DNA of 64,000 nt, from the NCBI RefSeq assembly GCF_000004195.4, contig NC_030678.2, forward strand, positions 64,227,378 to 64,291,377, given 5' to 3'. The notes under the pieces are model-generated. The model worked only from the letters and a program-made list of their open reading frames with translations. It made no database searches and was not told where the DNA came from. Position 1 is the stretch's first letter. Each line of letters begins with the position of its first letter. A program made the position numbers and the translations under genes. Positions 34,762-44,930 of the stretch are shown here, piece by piece. This stretch comes from Xenopus tropicalis. Taxonomy: Eukaryota; Chordata; Amphibia; Anura; Pipidae.

Positions 34762-35815
34762 TCAATTATAATTCCTAATCTGCTCAGCCCCTAATCTGAT
34801 CAAGCCCCAGAGATGAGTTGGGCAGCCGATCCTAGTCTCCACTGCTTGAGGTACGAAACGTTTGAAGATATCTAGCTGAAAATGTGAGAGAGAATCAGCA
34901 ACTTTGTTCTTACACCCAGGAATATGTTTTGCTTTGAGCCAAATGTTTAATTCTAACATTTTAAGTACTATTTGCCTGAGTATGGCAATGACTGGTGGAG
35001 ATTTTGCGGATAAATTATTGATAATTTCCACCATGCCCATATTATCACAATGTAGCAGGATTCTCCTTTTTCCCAATTGTTGGCCCCAAATATATAAAGT
35101 TACAAGCACCGGGAAAATCTCCAGGAGAACCAAGTTTTTATTAAACCCAACTTGTAATGATGGCCAAGGATCAGCACACCACTGGACCATTAAAGAAAAT
35201 ACCAAACCCTGTGGATGCAGCCGTATCAGTAAAGAGGTTAATAGTAGAATTATCCATAAAGTCCTCCTGCCAACAGGACCTACCATTAAAAGTTTCTAGA
35301 AATGTCTGCCATATTAATAAACCCTCTTTTACTGGAGTTCGTACCCGTATATGCCAGTTAGGGTTTTGTATGCCTGCCGTTAAGGCTGTTAACCTCTTAT
35401 TAAAAATTCTGCCCATTGGGATAATCTTTGTAGCAAAATTTAAGTGACCAATTAATGACTGGAGGTGTTTAAGCTTTAACTTTTTAACTGCTGATGCCAC
35501 TAAACTACGCAATTTAATCAATTTATCTTCTGGCAGGTGAAACTGTATAAGATATGTGTCTATTTCTATACCTAAAAATTGAATAACCTGAGTCGGGTAA
35601 ATAGTCTTATCTTGAGCTAGGGGGATACCAAATTCATTGGCTAAGTTAATGAAAGTATTTAACAGTACTTGACGAGTTGTAGTGCGAGACGGGCCAACAA
35701 ACAAGAAATCATCTAAGCAATGAGTAATGTAATCAGATTTTGTTATAAATGATACTGACCATTGTAGAAAAGTGGTGAATGACTCAAAATAGAAGCATGA
35801 TAGAGAACAGCCCAT
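34762..35815 (-). pseudogene. Reverse transcriptase and RNase H of the Ngaro-like element
   Basis: Frame 35815-35171 starts within the RT palm: MGCSLSCFYFESFTTFLQWS, then the catalytic HCLDDFLFVGPSR, FGIPLAQDKTIYPTQVIQFL and LGIEID, KHLQSLIGHLNFATKIIPMG, and the start of RNase H at NLFTDTAASTGFGIFF. One frameshift near 35180 moves to 35286-34762: NKNLVLLEIFPVLVTLYIWG, RRILLHCDNMGMVEIINNLS, then AKHIPGCKNKVADSLSHFQ. RNase H acidic residues (TDTA, LEIFP, CDN, ADS) are all visible. The RT lacks its fingers, so the copy is truncated at its 5' end as well as frameshifted. Confidence 0.85.
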
Positions 35816-35864
35816 CGGTAAACATTTATCAAAATAAAACCGCCATTTATCAAAATAAAACCGT

Positions 35865-36259
35865 TTGGGGGCACCAAACTGTTAGGCACCCCCAAGTGAC
35901 TTAAATCGCTTACCTTGTACCCTGGGCTGGTGCCCCTGTTAGAAGAAAACTGCACCAGCCCGGAGTAGCTGCGAGCACTTTCTTCTTCTGCGCTGGCGCG
36001 CTGCGCATGTACATTAGAGTGAAAAGCCAAACTTTAACAACAAAGTCGGCTTTTCACTCTACCGCGAATGCGTCGGCCCAGGGAAATTACCGCAGAAGAA
36101 ACACGGAAGGAGGAAGTGCTCACTACAGGTACCCCGGGCTGGTGCGGTTTTCTTCTAACAGGGGCACCAGCCCAGGGTACAAGGTAAGTGATTTAAGTCA
36201 CTTGGGGGTGCATAACATTTTGGCACTCCCAAGTGACTTAGCCTTTCCTTCTCCTTTAA
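35865..36259. mobile_element. T2-type MITE (gcaccccaagtgac subfamily), left end lost
   Basis: The right end is GCCTTTCCTTCTCCTTTAA. Both arms carry ggcacccccaagtgactt-like and ggctggtgcccctgttagaa phrases in inverted order, meeting at gtgaaaagcc / ggcttttcactcta near 36020-36060. The left TTAAAGGAG end is missing; the direct repeat ccatttatcaaaataaaacc occupies that junction (35823-35865). Confidence 0.8.
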
Positions 36260-36559
36260 TTATATCTTTTGTAAAATTTTGAATTATTTGGTTATAATGG
36301 AGTCTATGGGAAATGGCCTTTCAGAAATTCAAAGCTTTCTGGATAATGGGATTCCGGATAATGTATCTCATACCTGGATATACTATTGGGGAACATGTAT
36401 ATTTGTACAAGAGTAAAAGTTACATTTTTCATTTGGAGCTTGTCTAACTAGTCATGTTACAAGAAATGGAGAGGTGCAGCATATTGGTTTGCTAATGGGA
36501 TATTCTTTTCCCCTAAATTTTTGTTATAAATTTGATCCTTCACACCAAAGCTTCAGTCA
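36260..36559 (-). mobile_element. ACAGGTATGGGA-type MITE, right-hand half only
   Basis: 36260-36377 contains the family on the minus strand: complement of tctggataatgggattccgg and ggagtctatgggaaatggcc, ending catacctg. It abuts the T2 MITE. 36378-36559 shows nothing recognised. Confidence 0.65.
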
Positions 36560-37790
36560 TGCATGATCTTATTGTGGTAACTACCACACCAAAATCCAGT
36601 TCAACCCCAAGAAATCATCCAAGCAACTCTTAAAAACATTAACAGAATTTGCTAACATTATAAACTGGCAGGGCTTTCCACAACCTCACCACGAAGAAAC
36701 GCCTATGCTGCTTTAAAAAAAAGTTTTGTTCACCTACTCTGAAGGGGTGGCCTCTGGTGCACTGATCGATCCCCCACTATCTGTCTATAATGTCTGTATT
36801 TGTAAAGAGTAATCACGTCCCCTCACAGGTGCCATTTCTCCAAAGAAGACAACACTGACAGCCTACCCTTAATTTAAATACTCCATACTTTATACCAGTA
36901 TAGTTGCACATCTCTGCACTCTGTCCAGCTCATTAAAAGAGAAGGAAAGCAACTGAGGCATTTTATTCTCAATAGATTTGCCACAAAAGTGTAAGATAGA
37001 ACACTATATTTATTCTTCAGAATGCTTTACCATACCATTACCATAGAAGCTGCCTCTGTTTAAGACACCAGCTGCCATTTTAGCTTGATCTGACTTCACT
37101 TCTGTGCCTGCATCTCCGTGCTCCTTACCATTACCATAGAAGCTGCCTCTGTTTAAGATAGCAGCTGCCATTTTAGCTTGATCTGACTTCACATCTGTGC
37201 CTGCATCTCCAGACTACAGCAGAGATGATGGGGCAGGAAAAGGGAGATAGAGAGGCGCATAATGTGCAGGCTCGTGCCTTGAAAGATTTTTCTGAGGGGG
37301 GGAAGGAAGTCTTACACAGAAGATCATGTATACAGAATAGAATTAAATAAATGTGGTGTTTCATTTTACGGAGGGCTCAGAGCAGCAGTTCTGCAAGTGT
37401 TTATGGCTGTATTTACATAGACCTTTCTGATAAAGCTTACTCAGTTTTTACCTTTCCTTCTCCTTTAATATCCTTCTTGAGGACTGGAGCCCAAAACTGC
37501 ACTGCATAGTCAAGGTGAGCACTTACCAGGGACCTATAAAGAGGCAAAATAATGTTTTCATCCCTTGAGTTAATGCCCTTTTGTATGCAAGGCAGTACTT
37601 TATTTGCTTTAGTAGCCACTAATTGACTCTGCATAGCGTTACACAGCCTACTCAAAGAATAAAAGATACCTTCAACCCACTACCATAGAGTTTACAACGC
37701 ACACATTATTTATACCAAAGGGCATAACCTTGCACTTATCAACACTGAACCTCATTTGCCAGTTTGATACCCAGTCTACTAGTGATGCGC
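36560..37790 (-). pseudogene. CR1-like 3' region, split by a T2 MITE
   Basis: Minus strand: 37790-37470 gives NANKVLPCIQKGINSRDENI then LPLYRSLVSAHLDYAVQFWA PVLKKD. After the MITE, 36930-36560 gives ELDRVQRCATILV-like, then RRLRGDVITLYK-like, TRGHPFRVGEQNFF-like and FFVVRLWKAL-like, the same order as 21380-22760. Stops and frameshifts; not functional. Confidence 0.75.
36933..37468. mobile_element. T2-type MITE with internal tandem duplication
   Basis: Starts TTAAAAGAGAAGGAAAGC, ends CCTTTCCTTCTCCTTTAA with TTAA at both edges. A unit of about 95 bases containing ccattaccatagaagctgcc and gctgccattttagcttgatc occurs twice in tandem (about 37030-37215). Same subfamily as 28189-28691. Confidence 0.82.
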
Positions 37791-37839
37791 AGGTTGGATA
37801 TTTTCTGCTATCTGTTGCATAGGGCTATGCCTGTTCTCC

Positions 37840-38214
37840 TTCTTTTGGTTTTGAATTGCTACCCCCGGGGCTACACAGCAGCTTGTTTCTATACACTATA
37901 GTACTCTTTCTGAAGCAGATCTACATTTGTATCAGTGTTGGGCAACAAAACATTACATTCTAGTTACATTACATCACTTTAATTTTTGGTGTTACTATTC
38001 TTTAAAGTACTTTTTTGAATAGATACATCCTTACATGGTGCAAAAAAGGCTTCCACAGTACTTCTAGCCATGTGACGTGCTCTGATACACTTCATTCTTC
38101 ACTGCTGTACTACAAGTTGAAGTGATATCACCCCCCATCTTTTTCCTTATCAGCAGCTGATAAACAGAACAATGGGAGGGTAGCAAGATAACCGCTCTGG
38201 GACAGCTGCATTGC
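37840..38214. repeat. T2 MITE 3' half, then unassigned sequence
   Basis: 37840-38010 has gctacacagcagcttgtttc, tgttgggcaacaaaacatta and ttttggtgttactattcttt, the right half of the TTAAAGGAACAG family. 38011-38214 is unassigned. Confidence 0.6.
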
Positions 38215-38642
38215 TTAAAGGAACAGTAACAAAAAAAAATGAAAGTGTTTTAAAGTAAATAGAATATAATGTATTGTTGCCTTGCACTGGTAAAATTAGT
38301 GTGTTGGCTACAGAAACTCTACTATAGTTTATATAAATACCCTGCTGTGTAGCCATGGGGGCAGCCATTCAAGCTGGAAAAGAGCAGAAAAAGCACACGT
38401 TACATAGCAGGTAACAGATAAGCTCTGTAGAATATAATGGGGCTTTATCTATTATCTGCTACATAACCTGTGACTTTTCGCATTTGAATGGCTGCCCCCA
38501 TGGCAGCAAAGCAGCTTTGTTTATATAAACTATAGTAGTCCTTCTAAGGCAAACACACCAGTTGTACCAGTGCAGGGCAACAGTATATTATATTGTAATT
38601 ACTTTTATACACTTTCATATTTTGGTGTTACTGTTCCTTTAA
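38215..38642. mobile_element. T2-type MITE (TTAAAGGAACAGTAAC ends), complete
   Basis: TTAAAGGAACAGTAACAAAA to TTGGTGTTACTGTTCCTTTAA, TTAA both sides; the inner palindrome agccatgggggcagccattc / gaatggctgcccccatgg meets near 38415. Confidence 0.88.
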
Positions 38643-38951
38643 AATTCTCCCATTCCCTAGTGGTAAATATAAGAATAGCACTCATTAGTAAAAGTTGTGG
38701 CAACTTCAGCTACAATGAGCAGGAGAAACAATAGGTTATTTGAAAGCAGTTCTATTGTGTAGTGCTGGCTCCTACTGAAAGCTCAGAATCAGGCACACTG
38801 CACTAAGATGGTTGCCTACACACCAATATGACAACTGAAAAAAATATATTTGTTGGTTCAAGAATAACATTTTAAATGGTAGTGAATTATCTTGAATGTA
38901 AACACTGTAATTTAGAAATAAAAAGTCCATAAAAATCAAGACAGCATCCCT
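38643..38951. repeat. Dispersed repeat, copy 1 of 2
   Basis: ccctagtggtaaatataaga ... agcaggagaaacaataggtt ... tgtaatttagaaataaaaag aligns by eye with 57960-58210. It ends ccctttaa, hinting at a further TTAA-type element. Confidence 0.5.
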
Positions 38952-39075
38952 TTAAAGGAACAATAACACCAAAAAAATTAAAGCATTTTAAAGTTATTAA
39001 AATATTATGTTCTGTTGCCCTGTTCTGGTAAAAGTTGTGTTTTTGCTTTAGAAACACTATTATAGTTAATATAAA
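38952..39075. mobile_element. T2-type MITE, 5' half only
   Basis: TTAAAGGAACAATAACACC through gttaatataaatcagctgct; the right half is absent. Confidence 0.65.
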
Positions 39076-39216
39076 TCAGCTGCTCCGCACTGATGGAAAA
39101 TCCTGGAAAAATATTAACATCTTAAAAGAACAGGTTTAATATCCTGGGGCTGACAAAGTATTTCCATATTTGTCTATGAATGAAGATTTTCTGTACCTAG
39201 TAGGTAGACTACATGG

Positions 39217-39545
39217 AGGAGTATTTTCATGTATTTATTTTCTGGTATTTTTTATAGCGCCAACATTTTTCCACAGTGCTTTACAGAGATGATACATCAT
39301 TTACATCAGTCCCTGCCTCAGAGGAGCTTACAGTCTAAGGTTCCTATAGCATTCACACACTAGCGTCAATTTATTCATAAGACAATTAATCTTCCTTTAT
39401 GTTTTTGGAGTGTGGGAAGAAACTGAAGTACCCGGAAAAAACCCACACAGACAGAGGGAGAACATACAAACTCCTCGCAGTGTAAATTTAGGACCCCAGT
39501 TCTGCAAAGCAGAAGTTCTACCCACTGAGTCACTGTGCTGCACAA
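39217..39545. repeat. Conserved dispersed repeat (accgg...ggagaacatacaaactcc type)
   Basis: Contains tagcgccaacatttttccac, tcagtccctgcctcagagga, gtttttggagtgtgggaaga and gagggagaacatacaaactc, a phrase set found widely in vertebrate genomes. Whether it is a SINE or a DNA-element remnant I cannot tell. The 65-codon open frame inside is not a gene. Confidence 0.55.
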
Positions 39546-39656
39546 GTTTTGCAACAGCTAGTGGCACCGGAACCATAAAGGGAAACGGTATTAGACATAA
39601 CCCATAAATATATGTTGAGAGGATCCCTGGGTTGTGATAAAATTTAAGAACATATT

Positions 39657-40200
39657 TTTAAGGAGAACTAAAGCTTAACTAAACAAGTAGCCTAAAAAAT
39701 ATTGTGCATTATGTTTTTGGCTTCTGTTGCAGCCCAAGGCAACCACAGCCTTTAGCACTGAAGATATGTGTTTTTTAAAGATGCCCAGTAGCTCCCAGTT
39801 TTCTTCTGAGGATTCCCATTCACATGCTCTGTGCTGCTTTTAATTACGAAGCTTAGGAACCGACTCACTACTACTGTAGATGTAGAATATAAATGCTAAA
39901 ATAAAAGGATGATTAATAATAAATACAGATAACTAGAACATGGCAGCTCAAAAACCAATTAGTATCATAATTAATCTACCCTGTAAAATCAGCTATTATA
40001 GGTCAATCTCATTTTCACATAATTTGCGACGACCCCTAAGCTTACCTTCTCAACAGCCACTCAGAGCACACTCAGCGTGTAAGTGTCACAGACACTTTCC
40101 AAGATAGATACCCCCTGTGACAAGTTTCAAGTCCTGGATCATTGCTGCTATTGAGATGCTAAAACTTTAGGCTGGTGCAATAAGTTCAGTATAAATTTTT
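39657..40200. repeat. Dispersed repeat (ttaaggagaactaaagctta), copy 1
   Basis: Begins TTAAGGAGAACTAAAGC, probably another TTAA-type element. Shared phrases with copy 2 (40430-41340): cacatgctctgtgctgcttt, agataactagaacatggcag, ctggatcattgctgctattg. Confidence 0.6.
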
Positions 40201-40429
40201 TTTAAATTTTTAGCCACTCATTTTAAGGGTTTAGTTATTTTTTTAATTTTTCTCACCAGGTGTACATATTGCGGTTAAGAAGTATTGTCGTCAGAGTCTT
40301 GCCATAAGTGCCTGTTAACTGCCTTATTTTGAGAGCCTGCTAATAATTCTGACCATCCTAGAGCCTCTGGCAGAAGGCCTAGTAGACAAATTTAACAAGA
40401 TCTTAAAGGGGATGCTAAAAAGAGTTGTT

Positions 40430-41340
40430 AAAGGGGTGGAAAGAACCAAGACTGTAAGTTACCACGTGAATCTGCTTACAGCTTAACTAAAGAAGCAGGC
40501 TAGAAATGTTGTACATTATGTTAGTAGTGCAGATCTGTGCCTCCAAATATGCCCCGAATAGCTCCCATCTTCTTTACTGCTTATCCACTTCACATGCTCT
40601 GCGCTGCTAACAGTTACTAAGCTTAGGGAATGATGCATGATATACTGTATATATAGAATATAAATGTCATGATATAAGGCTGATTAGTAATTACTACAGA
40701 TAACAACAACATGGCAGTTCTGAAACCAGTGCAACCATCATCTGAATTTAATCATCATAATCAGCCATGTACAGGTCACCACATTTTCTGCTTGATGATT
40801 TGCAACAACCCCTAATCTTATCTGTAGTAAAAAGCTCCAATCATGCTAATATAATCAACACTTCAGCTTCATAAGATCCCTCATCCCATGCTGGTTATGA
40901 TAAACAGATTATGCTGATTAGAGCAACATTCCAGGGTATTTATTCCAGGAAGATCTTTGTACAAGTCATTCTGAATTGAGAAAGCCAGTCAGATGACTGG
41001 CAAAACGTCTTTAAGAAAAACAAAGCCCAGTTGATTTTACTTCTTACTACAGATATACCATGACCTGGTTGAATAAGAATCTTCACAAATACCCCTAATC
41101 CTAGTTTATCAACAGCTGCCCAGAGAGCACAGAACATGTGAGTATCGCAGACACTTCTAACAGAATCAAAGATTGGAAGAGCCTATGCACAACTGAAAAG
41201 ACCTGGATCATTACTACTACAGAGATGCTGAAACGAGGCAGGTACAGTATAGTTCAGAATATAAAATATGGCAAATTTATTTTGACCACGCCTAATTTTG
41301 TAACCACACCGCATAAATAGCACCTCCATTTTACAAAATT
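40430..41340. repeat. Dispersed repeat, copy 2, interrupted
   Basis: Same repeat as 39657-40200, split by a 0.27-kb insertion at about 40822-41089. Either side of the insertion acccctaatc is repeated (40806-40816 and 41092-41102), looking like a target duplication. Confidence 0.6.
40822..41089 (+). mobile_element. Penelope-type terminal fragment inserted in a repeat
   Basis: Contains a degenerate hammerhead-type phrase CAGATGACTGGCAAAACGTC (40990-41009) and ends tataccatgacctggttgaa taagaatcttcac, the same 3' end as at 32045-32080 and 49360-49400 (minus). Non-coding. Confidence 0.6.
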
Positions 41341-41351
41341 TGGCAGGTAAT

Positions 41352-41793
41352 TTAAAGGAACAGTAACACTAAAAAATAAAAATGTTTTAAAATAATTAAA
41401 ATATAATGTACTGTTGCCCTGCACTGGTAAAAGTTGCGCGTTTGCTTCAGAAAGACTACTATAGTTAATAGAAATAGCTGCTGTGTAGCCATGGGGGCAG
41501 CCAGTTAAATTGAAAAAAGGAGAAAAGGCACAGGTTACATAAGAAGATACCAGATAAACTGTGTAGAATACAATGGGAATCTGCTACTTATCTGTTATCT
41601 GCTTAGTAACCTGTGCCTTTTCTCCTTTTTTCAATTTAAATGGCTGCCCCCATGGCTACACAGCAGGGTATTTATATAAACTGCAGTAATGTTTATGAAG
41701 AAAACACACAACTTTTAACAGTGCAGGGCAATAGTATATAATATATTAATTATTTTTATACACTTTCATTTTTTGGTGTTACTGTTCCTTTAA
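41352..41793. mobile_element. T2-type MITE (TTAAAGGAACAGTAACACT ends), complete
   Basis: Inverted ends TTAAAGGAACAGTAACAC and GTGTTACTGTTCCTTTAA; the inner palindrome gaaaaaaggagaaaaggcac / gtgccttttctccttttttc is long and nearly perfect. Confidence 0.9.
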
Positions 41794-42204
41794 AGCTTGA
41801 ACACATTTCTGGGGGTTTTTGGGTCTTTTTTTTTTTGTTAAAAAAGGTGAAATTGCCCTTTAAGCTGCACGTCACAGTTCCCCCAAGAGACCTACTTAGC
41901 TTATTTAGTTACAACTGTATCTAAATGCAGGTGTTGCTTGTTAACTTTTCTGGGCTTTCTGCCAAAATCTACTTGTTTAATTAAGTTTGAGAAACGTTTT
42001 AGCGTTCAGTGCAGGAGATCAAAGATAAATGAAGGATTTTTCAGTAAAAGTCCAGGACTACGGGCCAAGCTGTTAAAATTGGGACTGTCCCGTGAAAATC
42101 GGGACAGTTGGGAGGTATGCTTCTCCCAGAACTCATGCAGTCTCATGCAGATTCTTTATTTCAAGCAGCTCAACTTTATCTCTTTGAGCAACCTCCTAGT
42201 CTAG
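41794..42204. other. Intron, nothing recognised
   Basis: No exon or repeat family recognised. Confidence 0.45.
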
Positions 42205-42512
42205 TGTGAAGCTCTACCCACTTTTCTTTGCTGAGCTCTCCTTCTCTCTCTGCTTGTAAAGATGGTCGAAGTGGTGTCTGCTGCGCATGCTTATTGTCTC
42301 TGCTCCAATTCAAATCAATCAGGCGTGTGCAGAATATGCCCCCTTTTCTTTTCTGGGCTCTCCTTCGCTCTCTGACTGTGAAGATGGTCAAAAATGTATC
42401 TGCTGTACATATGATTGATTTTAATTGGAACACAGGCAGTAAGCATGTGCAGTAGACGCCTCTTTGACCATCTTCAGTCAGAGAAAGAAGGCGAGCTCAG
42501 CAAAGAAAAGGT
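42205..42512. repeat. Inverted-repeat element, family unknown
   Basis: Left arm ctacccacttttctttgctg agctc, right arm gagctcagcaaagaaaaggt ggcag. aagatggtcgaagtggtgtctgctg-type phrases also return inverted. The left arm is partly repeated in direct orientation at 42335-42395 (cccttttcttttctgggctc). Confidence 0.6.
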
Positions 42513-43109
42513 GGCAGATTGTCACTTCTTTTTTTAATTAAAACATCTATACCTATTATAAATGCATTAAAAAATCAATCATATTTTCCCTTCAGGAACT
42601 CAGGAACAGAAATCACCTTCATTTCTGCAGTTCCTAGATGTAACTGCCCTACTCGCATTCACCTACATTCTCATTTTCTCATTCTGTCTGTAATTCTGTA
42701 GCCTGCGCATGGGTACATGCATTCAAAAATCAAATGCAGAAAAGGAATCAAACAGCTCCAGGCAGCGTTGGCATGGCTCACTGACACCAAAAATCCACAG
42801 ACGTATACACCTGATTATTTGCGCTGAAGCATAATCCAAAAACTTCATGGGTACATGCATCAGGCCCTTCTTTCACGTGATTTTTGGTTGATGCAAAGCA
42901 TGCCTTGATCACAAAATAGCTGCTGCTAGCTTACTGTGATTGTGGATTATAAAAGAAGAAAGGACACAATATATAATGTAGATTGTAAATAAAGTTTATT
43001 TAGCCCAACCAGACCATAACATTTGATTTTACTACACTAGTACATTTCAGGGTTACAGGGGAAAAAAACTAAAAAAAAAAAAAACAAAACATATTTGGAG
43101 AAAACATTC
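42513..43109. other. Intron, nothing recognised
   Basis: Only an A-rich run at about 43065-43090; gggtacatgcat occurs at 42710 and 42850. Confidence 0.4.
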
Positions 43110-43445
43110 TTGATGGGGCACTACAAGTGCTTTGTAAAGCGGAAGAATGACCCTCTCCACTGGCAAACCTATACCCCCTTCTAAGAATACTCAAAACCTT
43201 GTTTGCCCTTGCAACTGCTGCCTGGCATTGCTTGCTTCAGCCAACTTTATCATCCACAAGGACCCCAAGGTCCTTCTCCTTTATGGATTTCCCCAACACA
43301 GTCCTTTTGAGGGTATATATAGCTAGCATATTTTTACATTACTGGGTGCATGACCTTTAAATTTACCATCACTGTATTTCACCTGCCGCTGGATAGAATT
43401 AATTGGACTGCATAATTTGGTGTCAAGGGTACTTTCAAAACCCTC
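43110..43445 (-). pseudogene. CR1-like reverse transcriptase fragment
   Basis: Minus-strand phrases match 57041-57330: complement of tgctgcctggcattgcttgc, aaggaccccaaggtccttct and gcatgacctttaaatttacc (KVMHLG..., EKDLGVL..., CSKQCQAA... region). Stops within. Confidence 0.65.
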
Positions 43446-43446
43446 T

Positions 43447-44662
43447 CTAAGTCATTAATGAACAAGTGTAATTCCAGGCAAAGTCATTCAGTGGCTACTA
43501 AAGCAAATAAAGTGCTGTCTTGCATAAAAAAGGGCATTGACTTAAGGGATGAAAACATAATTTTGCCTCTTTATAAATTACTGGTAAGGCCTCGCCTTGA
43601 GTATGCAGTGCAGATTTTGGCCTCCAATCCTTAAAAAGGAAATTAATGAGCTGGAGAGACTGCAGAGACACGAAACTAAACAGGCACTTGCGAGGGGATA
43701 TGATTATTCTGTACATTAGAGTGGATTATAGGCAGATAGGGCATGTTCTTTTTTTCCCATTAAAAACGATCAGCGCACCAGAGGCCATCCCTTAACATAA
43801 GAGGAACGGAGCTTTCATTTGAAGCAGCGTAGGTGGTTTTTCACTGCAAGGACAGTGAGGTTGTGGAATGTCATTCCTAGTGATATTGTAATGGCAGATT
43901 CTGTAAATGCTTTTAAAGGAAAACGAAAGGCAAAATCACTTGGGGGTGCCAAAATGTTAGGCACCCCCAAGTGACTTTAACCGCTTACCTCGTACCCCGG
44001 GCTGGTGCCCGTTAGGAGAAAACAGCACCAGCCCGGGGTACCTGGAGCGGATCGCTTCCTTCTTCCTGCTTCCGTTGCTGAAATGCCAGCGGTGGGCGCA
44101 TGCGCAGTAGAGTGAAAAGCCGACTTTAATGTTTAAGTTCGGCTTTTCACTCTACTGCGCATGCGTGCGCATCGAATCAGGAAGAAGGAAGCGCCGGCAG
44201 CTACCCCGGGCTGGTGCTGTTCCCTCCTCACAGGGGCACCAGCCCGGGGTAAAAGGTAGGTGGTCAAAGTCACTTGGGGGTACCTAACATTTTGGCACCC
44301 CCAGGTGACTTTGACTTTCTTTTTCCTTTAAGGGGCTTGGATGATTTCTTCCATTTCAAGCAGCGTAGGTGGTTTTTCACTGCAAGGGCAGTGAGGTTGT
44401 GGAATGCCCTTCCTAGTTATATTGTGATGGCAGATTCTGTAAATGCTTTTAAGGGGCTTGGATGATTTCTTTAACAAGCATTGTATCCAAGGCTATTGTG
44501 ATACTAAAATCTACAGTTAGTATTTATGTTGGTATACATGGTTTGTGTGTTTGACAGTATAGATAGGTTTAGCATAGGTTTGTGTGGGCTAGGTTTGTTT
44601 GGAAGGGTTGACCTTGATGGACTCTTGATGGTCTTTTTTTCAACCCTATGTTACTATGTAAG
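43447..44662 (+). pseudogene. CR1-like 3' end, split by T2 MITE and partly duplicated
   Basis: Plus strand: gtggctactaaagcaaataa agtgctg (ATKANKVLSC-like) and ttgcctctttataaattact (LPLYKLL), then GDMIIL-like and RAVRLWNALPSYIVMADSVN-like. 3' tail caaccctatgttactatgta at 44640-44660. A T2 MITE sits at 43913-44331. The segment gtaggtggtttttcactgca to gcttttaagg is present before and again after the MITE (43828-43916 and 44362-44452). Confidence 0.78.
43913..44331. mobile_element. T2-type MITE (gcacccccaagtgac subfamily), complete
   Basis: TTAAAGGAAAACGAAAGGC to GACTTTCTTTTTCCTTTAA; arms carry acttgggggtgccaaaatgt and its complement, meeting at agtgaaaagccgacttt / aagttcggcttttcact. Inserted in CR1 3' sequence. 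Confidence 0.87.
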
Positions 44663-44930
44663 TTAAATAAACAGAACCCTCTGGATCGCCACTAAGAACC
44701 CTACTCAAAGTATATACAGTAATGTACTGTTAACAGTCACCCTCTGTACATAATTCTGTAGCCAGATTCCCATCTATGTACAAACAGTATTACAGAGACC
44801 AACAGAATGCAGTTTAGAAAGCAGTGGTTTGTGAGGCACTGTATCAAAAATTTTGGAGAAATCCAAATAGATAAAATCTTCTGCTACCCCATAGTCTAAC
44901 TTTGTACTAACCTCATCATAAAAAGCAATT

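Larger units (their letters stand above)
32379..35815 (-). mobile_element. Ngaro-like (DIRS-order) tyrosine-recombinase retrotransposon, 5'-truncated
   Basis: Reading the minus strand from 35815 down: reverse transcriptase, RNase H, tyrosine recombinase, SGNH hydrolase, then two direct repeats (33261-32994 and 32643-32379) separated by 350 bases. That is the B1-A2-B2 split-repeat layout of Ngaro elements. The A1 repeat, gag-like gene and RT N-terminus are missing: beyond 35815 come short repeats and a T2 MITE. Confidence 0.85.

Noticed and set aside
35904..36282. Frames of 91-95 codons with shared peptide SNRGTSPGYKVSDLSHLG
   Set aside because: The same peptide appears on both strands because T2 MITE arms are inverted copies; also seen at 54272-54508.
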